DNA from: Actinomadura pelletieri DSM 43383
GTDB taxonomy: Bacteria; Actinomycetota; Actinomycetes; Streptosporangiales; Streptosporangiaceae
NCBI RefSeq assembly: GCF_003634705.1
Contig: NZ_RBWU01000003.1
Coordinates: 62,001 to 126,000 of the forward strand
Direction of reading: 5' to 3'
DNA length: 64,000 bases
Part shown: positions 1 to 8,408 of the stretch, one piece after another
Numbering within the stretch: the stretch's first letter is position 1
Layout: every line of letters starts with the position of its first letter
Position numbers and translations under genes: made by a program
Notes under the pieces: generated by a model
Told to the model about the DNA's origin: nothing
Databases searched by the model: none
Seen by the model: only the letters and a program-made list of their open reading frames with translations

Positions 1-6
1 CATACG

Positions 7-18
7 CACTGATCAGTG
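7..18. promoter_or_regulatory. 12-bp perfect palindrome at left edge
   Basis: CACTGATCAGTG is a perfect palindrome about 70 nt beyond the hrpA stop codon. It could be an operator for a gene outside the window. The rest of 1-86 shows no gene. Confidence 0.25.
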
Positions 19-86
19 TTACCGCAGCGTGTTGTGAGGTACATGTGGCGACCGCGGGGGCGCCCGTCGGCGGCGCGCATCGGCGT

Positions 87-3000
87 CTAGAGTTCGGCCA
101 TCGCCTTGCGAATGCGTTTGTCGGAGACGGGGTAGCGCGTCCCGAGTTGCTGGGCGAACAGGCTCACCCGCAACTCCTCCAGCATCCAGCGGATCCGCTG
201 CGCGGGCTCGTCCTCGCGGCGCGACGGATGCAGGCGCCGCAGCGTCTGCTGGTACTCCTCGGTCAGGGCGTCGACCTGGTGGGTGAGCATCCGGTCGCGT
301 CCCGGGTTCTCGGGGAGCTTGTCGAGCCTGATCTGTAGAGCACGCAGGTAGCGGGGAAGGTCGGTCAGCCGCGCCCACCCGGTCGCCGTGACGAAACCGG
401 GGTGGATGAGCGCGGCGAGCCGCCCCCGGACGTCGGTCAACGCCGGGACGAGCGTGAGGCTCGTGGTACCGCGCAGCCGCCGGTCCACCTCGTGCGCCTC
501 GGCGAGGACGCGTTCGACCACGGCGACGATCTCGGCGGTCGCGTCGTGCAGGTCGGCCCGGACGCGGTCGTACAGGGCGCGGAAGGCGTCCCCGTCCCAG
601 GCGGGGCCACCGGACTCGGCGATGAGCCGGTCCGCGGCGGCGGTGACACAGTCGTCGAACAGGGCGGGGACGGAGCCGTGCGGGTTGTGACTGAGCGCGA
701 GTTTGCCCTGGTTGGTGAGGCGGCTCTGGATGAGTTTCACCGGGGACGGGGCGTTCAGCAGGATCAGGCGCCGGGTGCCGAGCCACATCGCGCGGGCCTG
801 CTCGGCCTCCGTCTCGTACATGCGGACGGAGACGCTGTCGCCGTCGTCGGTGAGCGCCGGATACGCCTTGACGTCGTAACCGGACCGGGTGCTCTCGTAG
901 GTGCGGGGCAGCGCGCCGATCGTCCAGTCGGTGAGGCCGGAGCATTCGATGGTGGACGCCGCCTCCGACAGCGTTCCGCGTACCTTGCCCGCGAGGCGGC
1001 GCTTCAACTCGTCGAGGTCGGTGCCCTCGCCGAGGGCGCGGCCCTTCTCGTCGACGACGCGGAACGTGATGCGCAGGTGGGCGGGCAACCGGGACAGGTC
1101 CCACGCCTCCCGCGCCACCGCGACGCCCGACATGGCGGTCAGCTCACGTTCCAGGGCGTCCAGCAGCGGCTCGGTGCGGGGCGCGACACGGTCGAGGACC
1201 TTGCGGGCGTAGTCGGGCGCGGGGACGAAGTTGACGCGCAACTGTTTCGGCAGTGACCGGATCAGCTCGGTGACCAGTTCGGCGCGCAGCCCCGGAACCT
1301 GCCATTCGAACCCGTCCCGCCGGACCTGGTTGAGGATCTGCACCGGGACGTGCACGGTCACGCCGTCGGCGTCGGTCCCCGGTTCGAACTGGTAGGTGAG
1401 GCGCAGCCGCAGCGGGCCCTGCTTCCACAGGTCCGGGTAGTCGGACTCGCTGACGTTGCCCGCCGTCTCGTTGATGAGCATCGACTTCTCGAACCCGAGC
1501 AGGTCGGGGTCGGCGTGCCGGGCCTTCTTCCACCAGGCGTCGAAGTGCCGTCCGGAGACGACGTCCTCGGGGACGCGTTCGTCGTAGAAGTCGAAGAGGG
1601 TCTCGTCGTCGACGAGGATGTCGCGGCGGCGGGCGCGGTGCTCCAGTTCCTCGACCTCGTCCAGCAGCGCGCGGTTCTCGTGGAAGAAGCGGTGGTGGGT
1701 GTCCCAGTCGCCCTCGACGAGCGCGTGCCGGATGAACAGCTCGCGGGCCAGCACCGGGTCGATGCCGCCGTAGTTGACGCGACGGTCCGCGACGATCGGC
1801 ACCCCGTACAGGGTGACCTTCTCGTGCGCCATGACCGCGGCCTGCTTCTTCGACCAGTGCGGTTCGCTGTGGTTGCGTTTGACGAGGTGCCCGGCGAGCG
1901 GCTCGATCCACTCGGGTTCGATCTTGGCGTTGACGCGTCCCCACAGCCGGGACGTCTCGACCAGTTCCGCCGACATCACCCAGCGCGGCGGCTTCTTGAA
2001 CAGCGCCGATCCGGGGAACACGGCGAACCTCGCGCCGCGCGCGCCGAGGTACTCCTGGCCGCGGCGCTGCCTGTCCTTCTTGTCGGCGTCGGCGAGGCCG
2101 ATGTGCGACAGCAGGCCCGCGAGCAGCGACATGTGGACGCGGTCGGGCGCGGCGGCGGTGGTGTTGAGCGTGACGCCGAGGGACTTGGCGACCTGTTTCA
2201 ACTGTCCGTGCAGGTCCTGCCATTCACGGACGCGCAGGAAGTGCAGGAACTCGTTCTTGCACATGCGCCGGAACGCGCTGCCCGACAGTTCCTTCTGCCG
2301 CTCGCGCAGGTAGTTCCACAGGTTCAGGTACGCCAGGAAGTCGGACGTGGGGTCGGCGAACCTTCGGTGCTTCTCGTCGGCGGCCTGCTGGTGCTCGGCG
2401 GGACGCTCGCGCGGGTCCTGGATGGACAGCGCCGCCGTGATGATCAGCACCTCGCGGACGCAGCCGTTCCGGTCGGCCTCCAGGATCATCCGGCCGAGCC
2501 GCGGGTCGACGGGCAGCTGCGCGAGGCGGCGGCCGAGCGGGGTGAGGCGTTTGCGCGGGTCCTTCTGGGACGGGTCGATGGCGCCGAGTTCGTGGAGCAG
2601 GTCGACGCCCGCCTTGACGTTGCGGCGGTCCGGCGGCTCGACGAACGGGAACGCGGCGATGTCGCCGAGGCCCAGCGACGTCATCTGCAGGATGACGGAC
2701 GCGAGGTTCGTGCGCAGGATCTCCGGGTCGGTGAACTCGGGACGGGACTCGAAGTCCTCCTCCGAGTACAGCCGGATGCACACGCCCTCGGACACGCGGC
2801 CACAGCGTCCCTTGCGCTGGTTCGCCGACGCCTGCGAGACCGGTTCGATCGGGAGCCGCTGCACCTTGAGCCGGTGGCTGTAGCGGGAGATGCGGGCGGT
2901 GCCCGGGTCGACGACGTACTTGATGCCGGGGACGGTCAGGGACGTCTCGGCGACGTTCGTGGCCAGCACGATCCGGCGGCCCCGGTGCGGCTGGAACACG

Positions 3001-4055
3001 CGGTGCTGTTCGGCGGACGAGAGCCGCGCGTACAGCGGCAGGACCTCGGCGTTCTCCCGCCGCCGGGTGAAGTGCTTGGTCAGCGCGTCGGCGGTGTCGC
3101 GGATCTCCCGTTCGCCGCTGAGGAACACCAGGACGTCGCCGGGGGCCTCGCGGCCCAGCTCGTCCACGGCGTCCAGGATCGCCTGGATCGGGTCGCGGTC
3201 GGGGTCGGCGGACGGGTCCTCCGGATCGATCACCGGGCGGTACCGGACCTCCACCGGATACGTGCGCCCCGACACCTCCACGATCGGCGCGCCCTCGTCC
3301 GGCCCGTCGGCGGACGGTCCGCCGAACCCCTTGAAGTGCGCGGAGAACCGCTCCGGGTCGATGGTCGCCGATGTGATGATCACTTTGAGGTCGGGGCGGC
3401 GCGGCAGGATCTCCCTGATGTAGCCGAGAAGGAAGTCGATGTTCAGGCTGCGCTCGTGCGCCTCGTCGATGATGAGCGTGTCGTACTGGCGCAGCAGCCG
3501 GTCGGTCTGGATCTCGGCGAGCAGGATGCCGTCCGTCATCAGCTTGACGAGCGTGTCGTCGCTCGACCGGTCGGTGAAGCGGACCTTGTAGCCGACGGTG
3601 TCGCCGAGTTCGGTGCCGAGTTCCTCGGCGATGCGGTCGGCGACGGTACGGGCGGCGAGCCGGCGCGGCTGTGTGTGCCCGATCGAGCCGAGGACGCCGC
3701 GCCCCAGCTCAAGACAGATCTTCGGGATCTGCGTGGTCTTGCCGGAGCCCGTCTCCCCCGCGACGATCACGACCTGGTGGTCGCGGATCGCGGCGAGGAT
3801 GTCGTCCTTCTTCTGCGCGACCGGAAGCTGCTCCGGATAGGTGATCGCGGGCACGGCGAGGCGCCGCCGCTCGACGCGCCGCTCGGCCGCGTCGACATCG
3901 GCGGTGATCTCCTCGACGGCCCTGGCGCGGCGCGCGGCGTCCCGCATCTTCTGGGCGCCGTCGATCCTGCGGCGCAACCGATGCTGGTCGCGCAGCATCA
4001 ACTGCGGCAGCCGCGCCCGTACGTCGGCGAGCGGCGATCTCACACTCGTCCTCAT
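87..4055 (-). CDS. hrpA: ATP-dependent RNA helicase HrpA
   Basis: DEAH-box helicase of 1322 aa, matching full-length bacterial HrpA; the family unwinds RNA using ATP and acts in mRNA processing and stalled-ribosome rescue. Seen directly: Walker A GETGSGKTTQ near residue 100, the DEAH motif, the SAT motif, and motif VI QRKGRCGR, followed by the HA2/OB-fold region and the long C-terminal DUF3418 region typical of HrpA. The start at 4055 (MRTSVRSPL) is preferred over an upstream in-frame ATG at 4142, because an AAGG Shine-Dalgarno lies just before it and homologues begin with the LPxLMLRDxHRL segment. It is monocistronic as far as the window shows. Confidence 0.93.
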   Translation of the reverse strand: MRTSVRSPLADVRARLPQLMLRDQHRLRRRIDGAQKMRDAARRARAVEEITADVDAAERRVERRRLAVPAITYPEQLPVAQKKDDILAAIRDHQVVIVAGETGSGKTTQIPKICLELGRGVLGSIGHTQPRRLAARTVADRIAEELGTELGDTVGYKVRFTDRSSDDTLVKLMTDGILLAEIQTDRLLRQYDTLIIDEAHERSLNIDFLLGYIREILPRRPDLKVIITSATIDPERFSAHFKGFGGPSADGPDEGAPIVEVSGRTYPVEVRYRPVIDPEDPSADPDRDPIQAILDAVDELGREAPGDVLVFLSGEREIRDTADALTKHFTRRRENAEVLPLYARLSSAEQHRVFQPHRGRRIVLATNVAETSLTVPGIKYVVDPGTARISRYSHRLKVQRLPIEPVSQASANQRKGRCGRVSEGVCIRLYSEEDFESRPEFTDPEILRTNLASVILQMTSLGLGDIAAFPFVEPPDRRNVKAGVDLLHELGAIDPSQKDPRKRLTPLGRRLAQLPVDPRLGRMILEADRNGCVREVLIITAALSIQDPRERPAEHQQAADEKHRRFADPTSDFLAYLNLWNYLRERQKELSGSAFRRMCKNEFLHFLRVREWQDLHGQLKQVAKSLGVTLNTTAAAPDRVHMSLLAGLLSHIGLADADKKDRQRRGQEYLGARGARFAVFPGSALFKKPPRWVMSAELVETSRLWGRVNAKIEPEWIEPLAGHLVKRNHSEPHWSKKQAAVMAHEKVTLYGVPIVADRRVNYGGIDPVLARELFIRHALVEGDWDTHHRFFHENRALLDEVEELEHRARRRDILVDDETLFDFYDERVPEDVVSGRHFDAWWKKARHADPDLLGFEKSMLINETAGNVSESDYPDLWKQGPLRLRLTYQFEPGTDADGVTVHVPVQILNQVRRDGFEWQVPGLRAELVTELIRSLPKQLRVNFVPAPDYARKVLDRVAPRTEPLLDALERELTAMSGVAVAREAWDLSRLPAHLRITFRVVDEKGRALGEGTDLDELKRRLAGKVRGTLSEAASTIECSGLTDWTIGALPRTYESTRSGYDVKAYPALTDDGDSVSVRMYETEAEQARAMWLGTRRLILLNAPSPVKLIQSRLTNQGKLALSHNPHGSVPALFDDCVTAAADRLIAESGGPAWDGDAFRALYDRVRADLHDATAEIVAVVERVLAEAHEVDRRLRGTTSLTLVPALTDVRGRLAALIHPGFVTATGWARLTDLPRYLRALQIRLDKLPENPGRDRMLTHQVDALTEEYQQTLRRLHPSRREDEPAQRIRWMLEELRVSLFAQQLGTRYPVSDKRIRKAMAEL

Positions 4056-4245
4056 AACCTTCGACAAGGATAGGGTCCAGGCCCCCGCCCACCCTGCAAA
4101 CCTCCGCACCGTAGCCGGAGCGGCCCGCCGGACGCGATTCATTTTCCGGCGGACCCCTGGAGAAACGCCACCGCCCCCGGCGGCATTCCGCGTCTCATGG
4201 AGCGTGAACGGCCCCGGGGACGGCGACGTCGGCCGGGCGGCGTCG

Positions 4246-4275
4246 CCCGCCGGGCGGCGAGCACCGCCCGGCGGG
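4246..4275 (-). terminator. Intrinsic terminator after aldo-keto reductase gene
   Basis: Perfect 12-bp stem (CCCGCCGGGCGG / CCGCCCGGCGGG) with a 6-nt loop, 14 nt past the stop codon of the reductase gene. There is no U-tract, as is common for actinomycete terminators. Confidence 0.6.
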
Positions 4276-4288
4276 TCCTTCCGGTAGA

Positions 4289-5299
4289 TCAGTAGCGTTC
4301 ACCGACGGCCGCCGGGATCCCGTCCAGCTCGATCAGGTCGTCGGGGGTGAGGTCCAGTTCGGCGGCGCCCGCGTTGTCACGCAGGTAGCGGGACTTCTTG
4401 GTGCCGGGGATCGGGAGGACGTGGTCGCCCTGCGCGAGCGTCCAGGCGATGGCGACCTGCGCCGGGGTCGCGCCGTGCCGTTCCGCGACGCCGCGGACGA
4501 CGTCCACGATGCGCAGGTTCGCCCTCAGCGCCTCCTCCTGGAAACGCGGGCTGCCGCCACGGAAGTCGGTGTCCTCGAAGTCGGCGGCGGTGAAGGTCCC
4601 GGTGAGGAAACCCCGTCCGAGCGGCGAGAACGGCACGAACGCCGCGCCGTTGGCGGCGCACCACGCGACCACGTCGCCCGCTCCCTCCGCCGCGGCCGGG
4701 TCGTCGCCGGGGAGCCGGCCGGCGACACCGCCGGGGGCGCCCAACGCGTCCCGCGTCCACAGCGACAGCTCGGACTGGACGGCGGCGACCGGGTGGATCG
4801 CGTGCGCCCGGGCGGCCTGGGCCACGCTGACCTCCGACAGGCCCAGCCCGCGGACCTTCCCCTCGGCGACCAGCTCGGCCATCGCGCCCCACGTGTCCGC
4901 GAGCGGCACCTCCGGATCGACACGGTGCAGGTAGTACAGGTCGATCACGTCGGTGCGCAGGCGGCGCAGGCTGTCTTCGGCGGACGCCTTGACGTGCTCG
5001 GGCGTGCCCCGCCTGGCAAGCTCCCTGGTCGCGAGGTCCGCGACCACGAGGCCCGTCTTGGTGGCGACGACCGCCTCGTCCCGCCGCCCGACCAGCGCGC
5101 GGCCGAGAAGCGTCTCGTTGTGGCCGTCGCCGTAGGGCTGCGCGGTGTCCAGGAAGGTGACGCCGAGGTCCAGCGCCTCCCGGATCAGCGCGACCGACAT
5201 GTCGTCGTCACGCTCGGACTCGGAGTAGGCCCAGCTCATCCCCATGCAGCCGAGACCGACCGCGCCGACCGGCGTGCCCGCGAACTCACGTGTTCTCAT
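4289..5299 (-). CDS. Aldo/keto reductase
   Basis: NADPH-dependent oxidoreductase of 336 aa with a (beta/alpha)8 fold, in the YajO/PhdYo-like group. The catalytic tetrad is visible: Asp51 and Tyr56 in FLDTAQPYGDG, Lys81 in VVATKTGL, and the His of DLYYLHRVDP. The C-terminal PIPGTKKSRYLRDN segment is the usual NADPH 2'-phosphate site. A GAGGGGG Shine-Dalgarno precedes the ATG. The neighbours are an SDR and an MmyB-type regulator on the same strand, a frequent actinomycete arrangement for inducible carbonyl detoxification or secondary metabolism; the substrate cannot be deduced. Confidence 0.9.
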   Translation of the reverse strand: MRTREFAGTPVGAVGLGCMGMSWAYSESERDDDMSVALIREALDLGVTFLDTAQPYGDGHNETLLGRALVGRRDEAVVATKTGLVVADLATRELARRGTPEHVKASAEDSLRRLRTDVIDLYYLHRVDPEVPLADTWGAMAELVAEGKVRGLGLSEVSVAQAARAHAIHPVAAVQSELSLWTRDALGAPGGVAGRLPGDDPAAAEGAGDVVAWCAANGAAFVPFSPLGRGFLTGTFTAADFEDTDFRGGSPRFQEEALRANLRIVDVVRGVAERHGATPAQVAIAWTLAQGDHVLPIPGTKKSRYLRDNAGAAELDLTPDDLIELDGIPAAVGERY

Positions 5300-5346
5300 C
5301 TGCGCCCCCTCTTCCTTGGTTCCGGTGTCTCAACGGTTCCGGTGTC

Positions 5347-6129
5347 TCAAACCGCCGCCGTCTCGAGGCGGGACGCTCCGGCGACGGCGGCGACGAGGCC
5401 GCCGTCGATGACGAGGTCCTGGCCGTTGACATAGGCGGCGTCCGCCGAGGCGAGGAACGCGACCACGCCCGCCACCTCCGCCGCGGTACCGATCCGGCCG
5501 GACGCGATCTGCGCGCGGATCGCGTCCACCTCGTCCTCGGGGACGGCGCCGCGGTACATGGGCGTGTCGATGTAACCGGGGCTGACCGAGTTGACGCGGA
5601 TCCCGCGCGGGCCCAGTTCCGCGGCCAGTGTTCGGGTCAGGCTCTGCACGGCCGCCTTCGTCGCCGAGTACACCGAGGCGACGGGCAGGCCGCGGTGCAG
5701 CGTCCACGACGCGTTGACGACGATCGCGGCGTCAACGGTCAGCAGCGGCAGCGCCTTCTGGACGCTGAAGTACACGCCCTTGAAGTTGACGTTCACGGCA
5801 TGGTCGAACTCGGCCTCGGTCGTCTCCGCCGCCGGCCCGAACACGGCGATCCCCGCGTTGGCGAAGAGCACGTCCAGGTGGCCGAGCCGTTCCTTGACGG
5901 CCTCCATCAGGGCGTCCAGATCGGAGAGGTTCGCCACGTCGGCGCGCACGGCGAGAACCCGGTCGCCGCCGAGTTCCTTGGCGGCGGAGTCCAGGCGGGC
6001 CTGGTCACGCCCGGTGATGACGACGGACGCGCCCTCGTCCAGCAGCCTTCGCGCGGCGGCCAGTCCCATGCCGCTCGTTCCGCCGGTGATCAAAGCCGTC
6101 TTGCCCGCGAATCGCATGTCGTGTGTCAT
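5347..6129 (-). CDS. SDR family NAD(P)-dependent oxidoreductase
   Basis: Classical short-chain dehydrogenase of 260 aa. It shows the Rossmann motif TGGTSGMG near the N-terminus, the NAG motif (LFANAGIAVFG), a serine in VNASWTL, and the catalytic YSATK (Tyr-x3-Lys). The C-terminal half keeps the SPGYIDTP motif. I chose MTHDMRF at 6129 because the dehydrogenase fold begins a few residues later; an upstream ATG at 6177 would add an arginine-rich tail with no match to the family. It lies 47 nt before the aldo-keto reductase gene and is probably cotranscribed with it and the XRE regulator upstream. Substrate unknown. Confidence 0.9.
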   Translation of the reverse strand: MTHDMRFAGKTALITGGTSGMGLAAARRLLDEGASVVITGRDQARLDSAAKELGGDRVLAVRADVANLSDLDALMEAVKERLGHLDVLFANAGIAVFGPAAETTEAEFDHAVNVNFKGVYFSVQKALPLLTVDAAIVVNASWTLHRGLPVASVYSATKAAVQSLTRTLAAELGPRGIRVNSVSPGYIDTPMYRGAVPEDEVDAIRAQIASGRIGTAAEVAGVVAFLASADAAYVNGQDLVIDGGLVAAVAGASRLETAAV

Positions 6130-6222
6130 GCGGATGATCGTGCCCGTCGCGGACGGGGGACGGCAGTGTCGGCTCATCCTGGGTCTGGCACCACCACCCT
6201 TGGCGGTGGTCCTTCCCCCGGG

Positions 6223-7071
6223 TCAGCCGGCGGCGGCGAGGCCCGGCCGGGTCGCCAACCGTTCGAGGCGCCCCAACGTCCCGGTCCCCGGGCGCGGGTT
6301 GTACAGGACGAGGCCCTGCCCGGGACGGTCCTGGATCGGCAGCACCGTCGAGTCGAAGATCAGGTCACCGGCCACCGGATGCCGGATCGCCTTCACCGCC
6401 TGCGTCCCGGCGCTGACCTCGTGCCGCTGCCACAGCTCCGCGAACTCGGGGCTGACGGCCATGAGGTCGTCGGCGATCCGGGCGAACTCCGGGTCCTCGG
6501 GGTAGCGGGCCGCCTCGGCGCGGAACCGTCCGACGATGTCGCGGGCGACGGCGGACCAGTGCGGGTGCAGGCCGCGGTACCGGACGCTGGTGAAGAAGAT
6601 GACCAGGCAGTTGTGGTCGGTGTCGACGTAGCCGAACACCTCGCGGGCCATGTCGTTGTAGGCGATCAGGTTCCAGTACCGGTCCCTGATGTAGGCGGGG
6701 CGGGGTGACCAGGCGTCCAGAAGCCGCTGCAACTCGGGGGTGACCTGCGCGATCGGCTCCGCCTCGGCGGGAGGCGGGTTCAGGCCCGCGAGCAGGTACA
6801 GGTGGACGCGTTCGGCCTCGTCCAGCCGCAGGGCGCGGGCGATCGCGTCCAGCACGTCCCCGGACACCTTGATGTCGCGTCCCTGCTCCAGCCACGTGTA
6901 CCAGGACACGCCCACCCCGGCGAGCACGGCGGCCTCTTCCCGGCGCAGTCCCGGGGTGCGGCGCCGGCCGCCGTCGGGCATCCCGACGTCGGCGGGGGTG
7001 AGGCGGGCGCGGCGTGTCCGCAGGAAGTCGCGGAGTTCCTCGTGTCGACGACCGGACGTGGGGCTTGCCAT
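6223..7071 (-). CDS. MmyB-type XRE transcriptional regulator
   Basis: Protein of 282 aa with an N-terminal helix-turn-helix (TPGLRREEAAVLAGVGVSWY, about residues 37-60) and a C-terminal MmyB-like ligand-binding PAS-type domain (AYIRDRYWNLIAYNDMA; later VRYRGLHPHW). Members of this large actinomycete family usually sit beside and control SDR or AKR genes. Here the gene is immediately upstream of the SDR on the same strand (94 nt), so it probably autoregulates the three-gene unit. The ligand may be a fatty acid by analogy with the MmyB family; that is inference. Confidence 0.88.
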   Translation of the reverse strand: MASPTSGRRHEELRDFLRTRRARLTPADVGMPDGGRRRTPGLRREEAAVLAGVGVSWYTWLEQGRDIKVSGDVLDAIARALRLDEAERVHLYLLAGLNPPPAEAEPIAQVTPELQRLLDAWSPRPAYIRDRYWNLIAYNDMAREVFGYVDTDHNCLVIFFTSVRYRGLHPHWSAVARDIVGRFRAEAARYPEDPEFARIADDLMAVSPEFAELWQRHEVSAGTQAVKAIRHPVAGDLIFDSTVLPIQDRPGQGLVLYNPRPGTGTLGRLERLATRPGLAAAG

Positions 7072-7154
7072 GCCGACACGATATCGCCGGTATGCCGGGC
7101 GCGGCGGCCCTGCGGCCTGCCCAGGCGTCGACCCCGGGCCTCGCGCAGCGGTCG

Positions 7155-8408
7155 TCAGAAGGAGTCGCTCCGCACGGCGGGTTCGGTCTCGGGTCGCGTG
7201 TGCCGGGGTGTCGCCGGCCGGTTCCGCGCGCCGGGCGCGGCCCGCTCGGACGGCCGGGCGCGGTGCAGGAGGTCGAACAGGCGGTCCCAGCGGGCGAGGA
7301 CCACGTCCGGGTGATACCTCAGCACCGCGGCGCGCGCCTCGGCGCCGAGGGCGCGGCGCAGGTCCGGGTCGTCGATGAGGCGTTCGAGTTCGCGGGCGAA
7401 CGCGCGGACGTCACCGGGTTCGACCAGGACACCGCCCCGCTCGCCGACCAGCGCCCGGACCCCCGGAGCGCAGTCCGACGCCACCGTCGGCAGCCCGTAC
7501 GCCATGGCCTCCAGCACCGACATCGGGAAACCCTCGGCCCGCGACGGCAACGCGAAGATCGACGCCTCGACGAGCGCCTCCTCGACCTCGGTCACCACGC
7601 CCCTGAACTCCACCGAACCGGACAGGCCCGCCGCTTCGGCCTGCGCTCGCAGCCGCTCCTCCTCGGGCCCGCCGCCGTAGACGTGCAGCCGCCACCCCGG
7701 ACGCCGCGCGGCGACCCGCTCCCAGGCCTCCAGCAGCAGGTCCACGCCCTTCTCGTAGGACAGGCGACCGACGCACGCCACGACCGGCAGGTCGAGCGTG
7801 GGATGGACGTCCGGTGTCACGTGCAGCGCGTTCGGGATGTAGTCGACGTTGGTCATGCCGTCCCTGGCCCAGGCGTCGGCGTCCTCGGCGGTGAGGACGA
7901 GCATCCGGTCGGCGTCCGCGTAGTTCTCCCTGACCCGCCGGTAGCGCGACGACGCCCGGGTGGCCGCGAACGACTCGTGGCTCATGCCGATGGTCCGCAG
8001 CCCGGTGGTGTCGGCCAGCCGCACCCACTCCATCGCCCACACCTGCGCCGCGATCACCACGGCGCCGGGTCGGGCGGCGGCGAACAGCCGCGACAGCCGG
8101 GCGGCGCCGCGCCGCTGGGCCGCCGTCCGCCGCCGGTCACGGGCGCGGGCGGCCACGTTCAGGCGCTGCCGGAGCGTTCGCGGGCGCCAGGCCATCGGCG
8201 GGGACCGCCAGACCCGGTGCAGCACCTCGACGGCGTAGGAGCCGTCCCGGCCGTGGTGGTGCGGCGCCGTTCCCGGCGTGATCCCGACGAGCGTGACCCG
8301 GTCGCCGCGCCTCGCCAGCAGCCGTGCCAGATGGTGCGCCCAGCGTTGCAGCCCGCCCATGTCGTCGACGTCGTTGCACACGATGAAGACGTCACGCGGC
8401 GCGGCCAT
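7155..8408 (-). CDS. Family 4 glycosyltransferase
   Basis: GT-B fold glycosyltransferase of 417 aa. The N-terminal acceptor domain starts with FIVCNDVDDMGGLQRW, and the GT4 donor domain shows VGRLSYEKGVDLLLEAW and PSRAEGFPMSVLEAMAYGLP, including the EX7E motif region. The start at 8408 has a strong AGGGAGGA Shine-Dalgarno and lies 17 nt inside the 3' end of the upstream glycopolymer gene, implying translational coupling. Together they suggest synthesis or decoration of a wall teichoic-acid-like or capsular glycopolymer on the cytoplasmic face of the membrane. Sugar donor unknown. Confidence 0.88.
   Translation of the reverse strand: MAAPRDVFIVCNDVDDMGGLQRWAHHLARLLARRGDRVTLVGITPGTAPHHHGRDGSYAVEVLHRVWRSPPMAWRPRTLRQRLNVAARARDRRRTAAQRRGAARLSRLFAAARPGAVVIAAQVWAMEWVRLADTTGLRTIGMSHESFAATRASSRYRRVRENYADADRMLVLTAEDADAWARDGMTNVDYIPNALHVTPDVHPTLDLPVVACVGRLSYEKGVDLLLEAWERVAARRPGWRLHVYGGGPEEERLRAQAEAAGLSGSVEFRGVVTEVEEALVEASIFALPSRAEGFPMSVLEAMAYGLPTVASDCAPGVRALVGERGGVLVEPGDVRAFARELERLIDDPDLRRALGAEARAAVLRYHPDVVLARWDRLFDLLHRARPSERAAPGARNRPATPRHTRPETEPAVRSDSF

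Noticed and set aside
1350..4073. Long plus-strand open frame of about 900 codons opposite hrpA
   Set aside because: It is the antisense of a clear helicase gene; long antisense frames are expected in high-GC DNA, and its product has no recognisable motif.
6180..6205. CCACCACC-CTT-GGCGGTGG hairpin between the regulator and SDR genes as a terminator
   Set aside because: The stem contains a mismatch and is short, and the spacing suggests these genes are cotranscribed.
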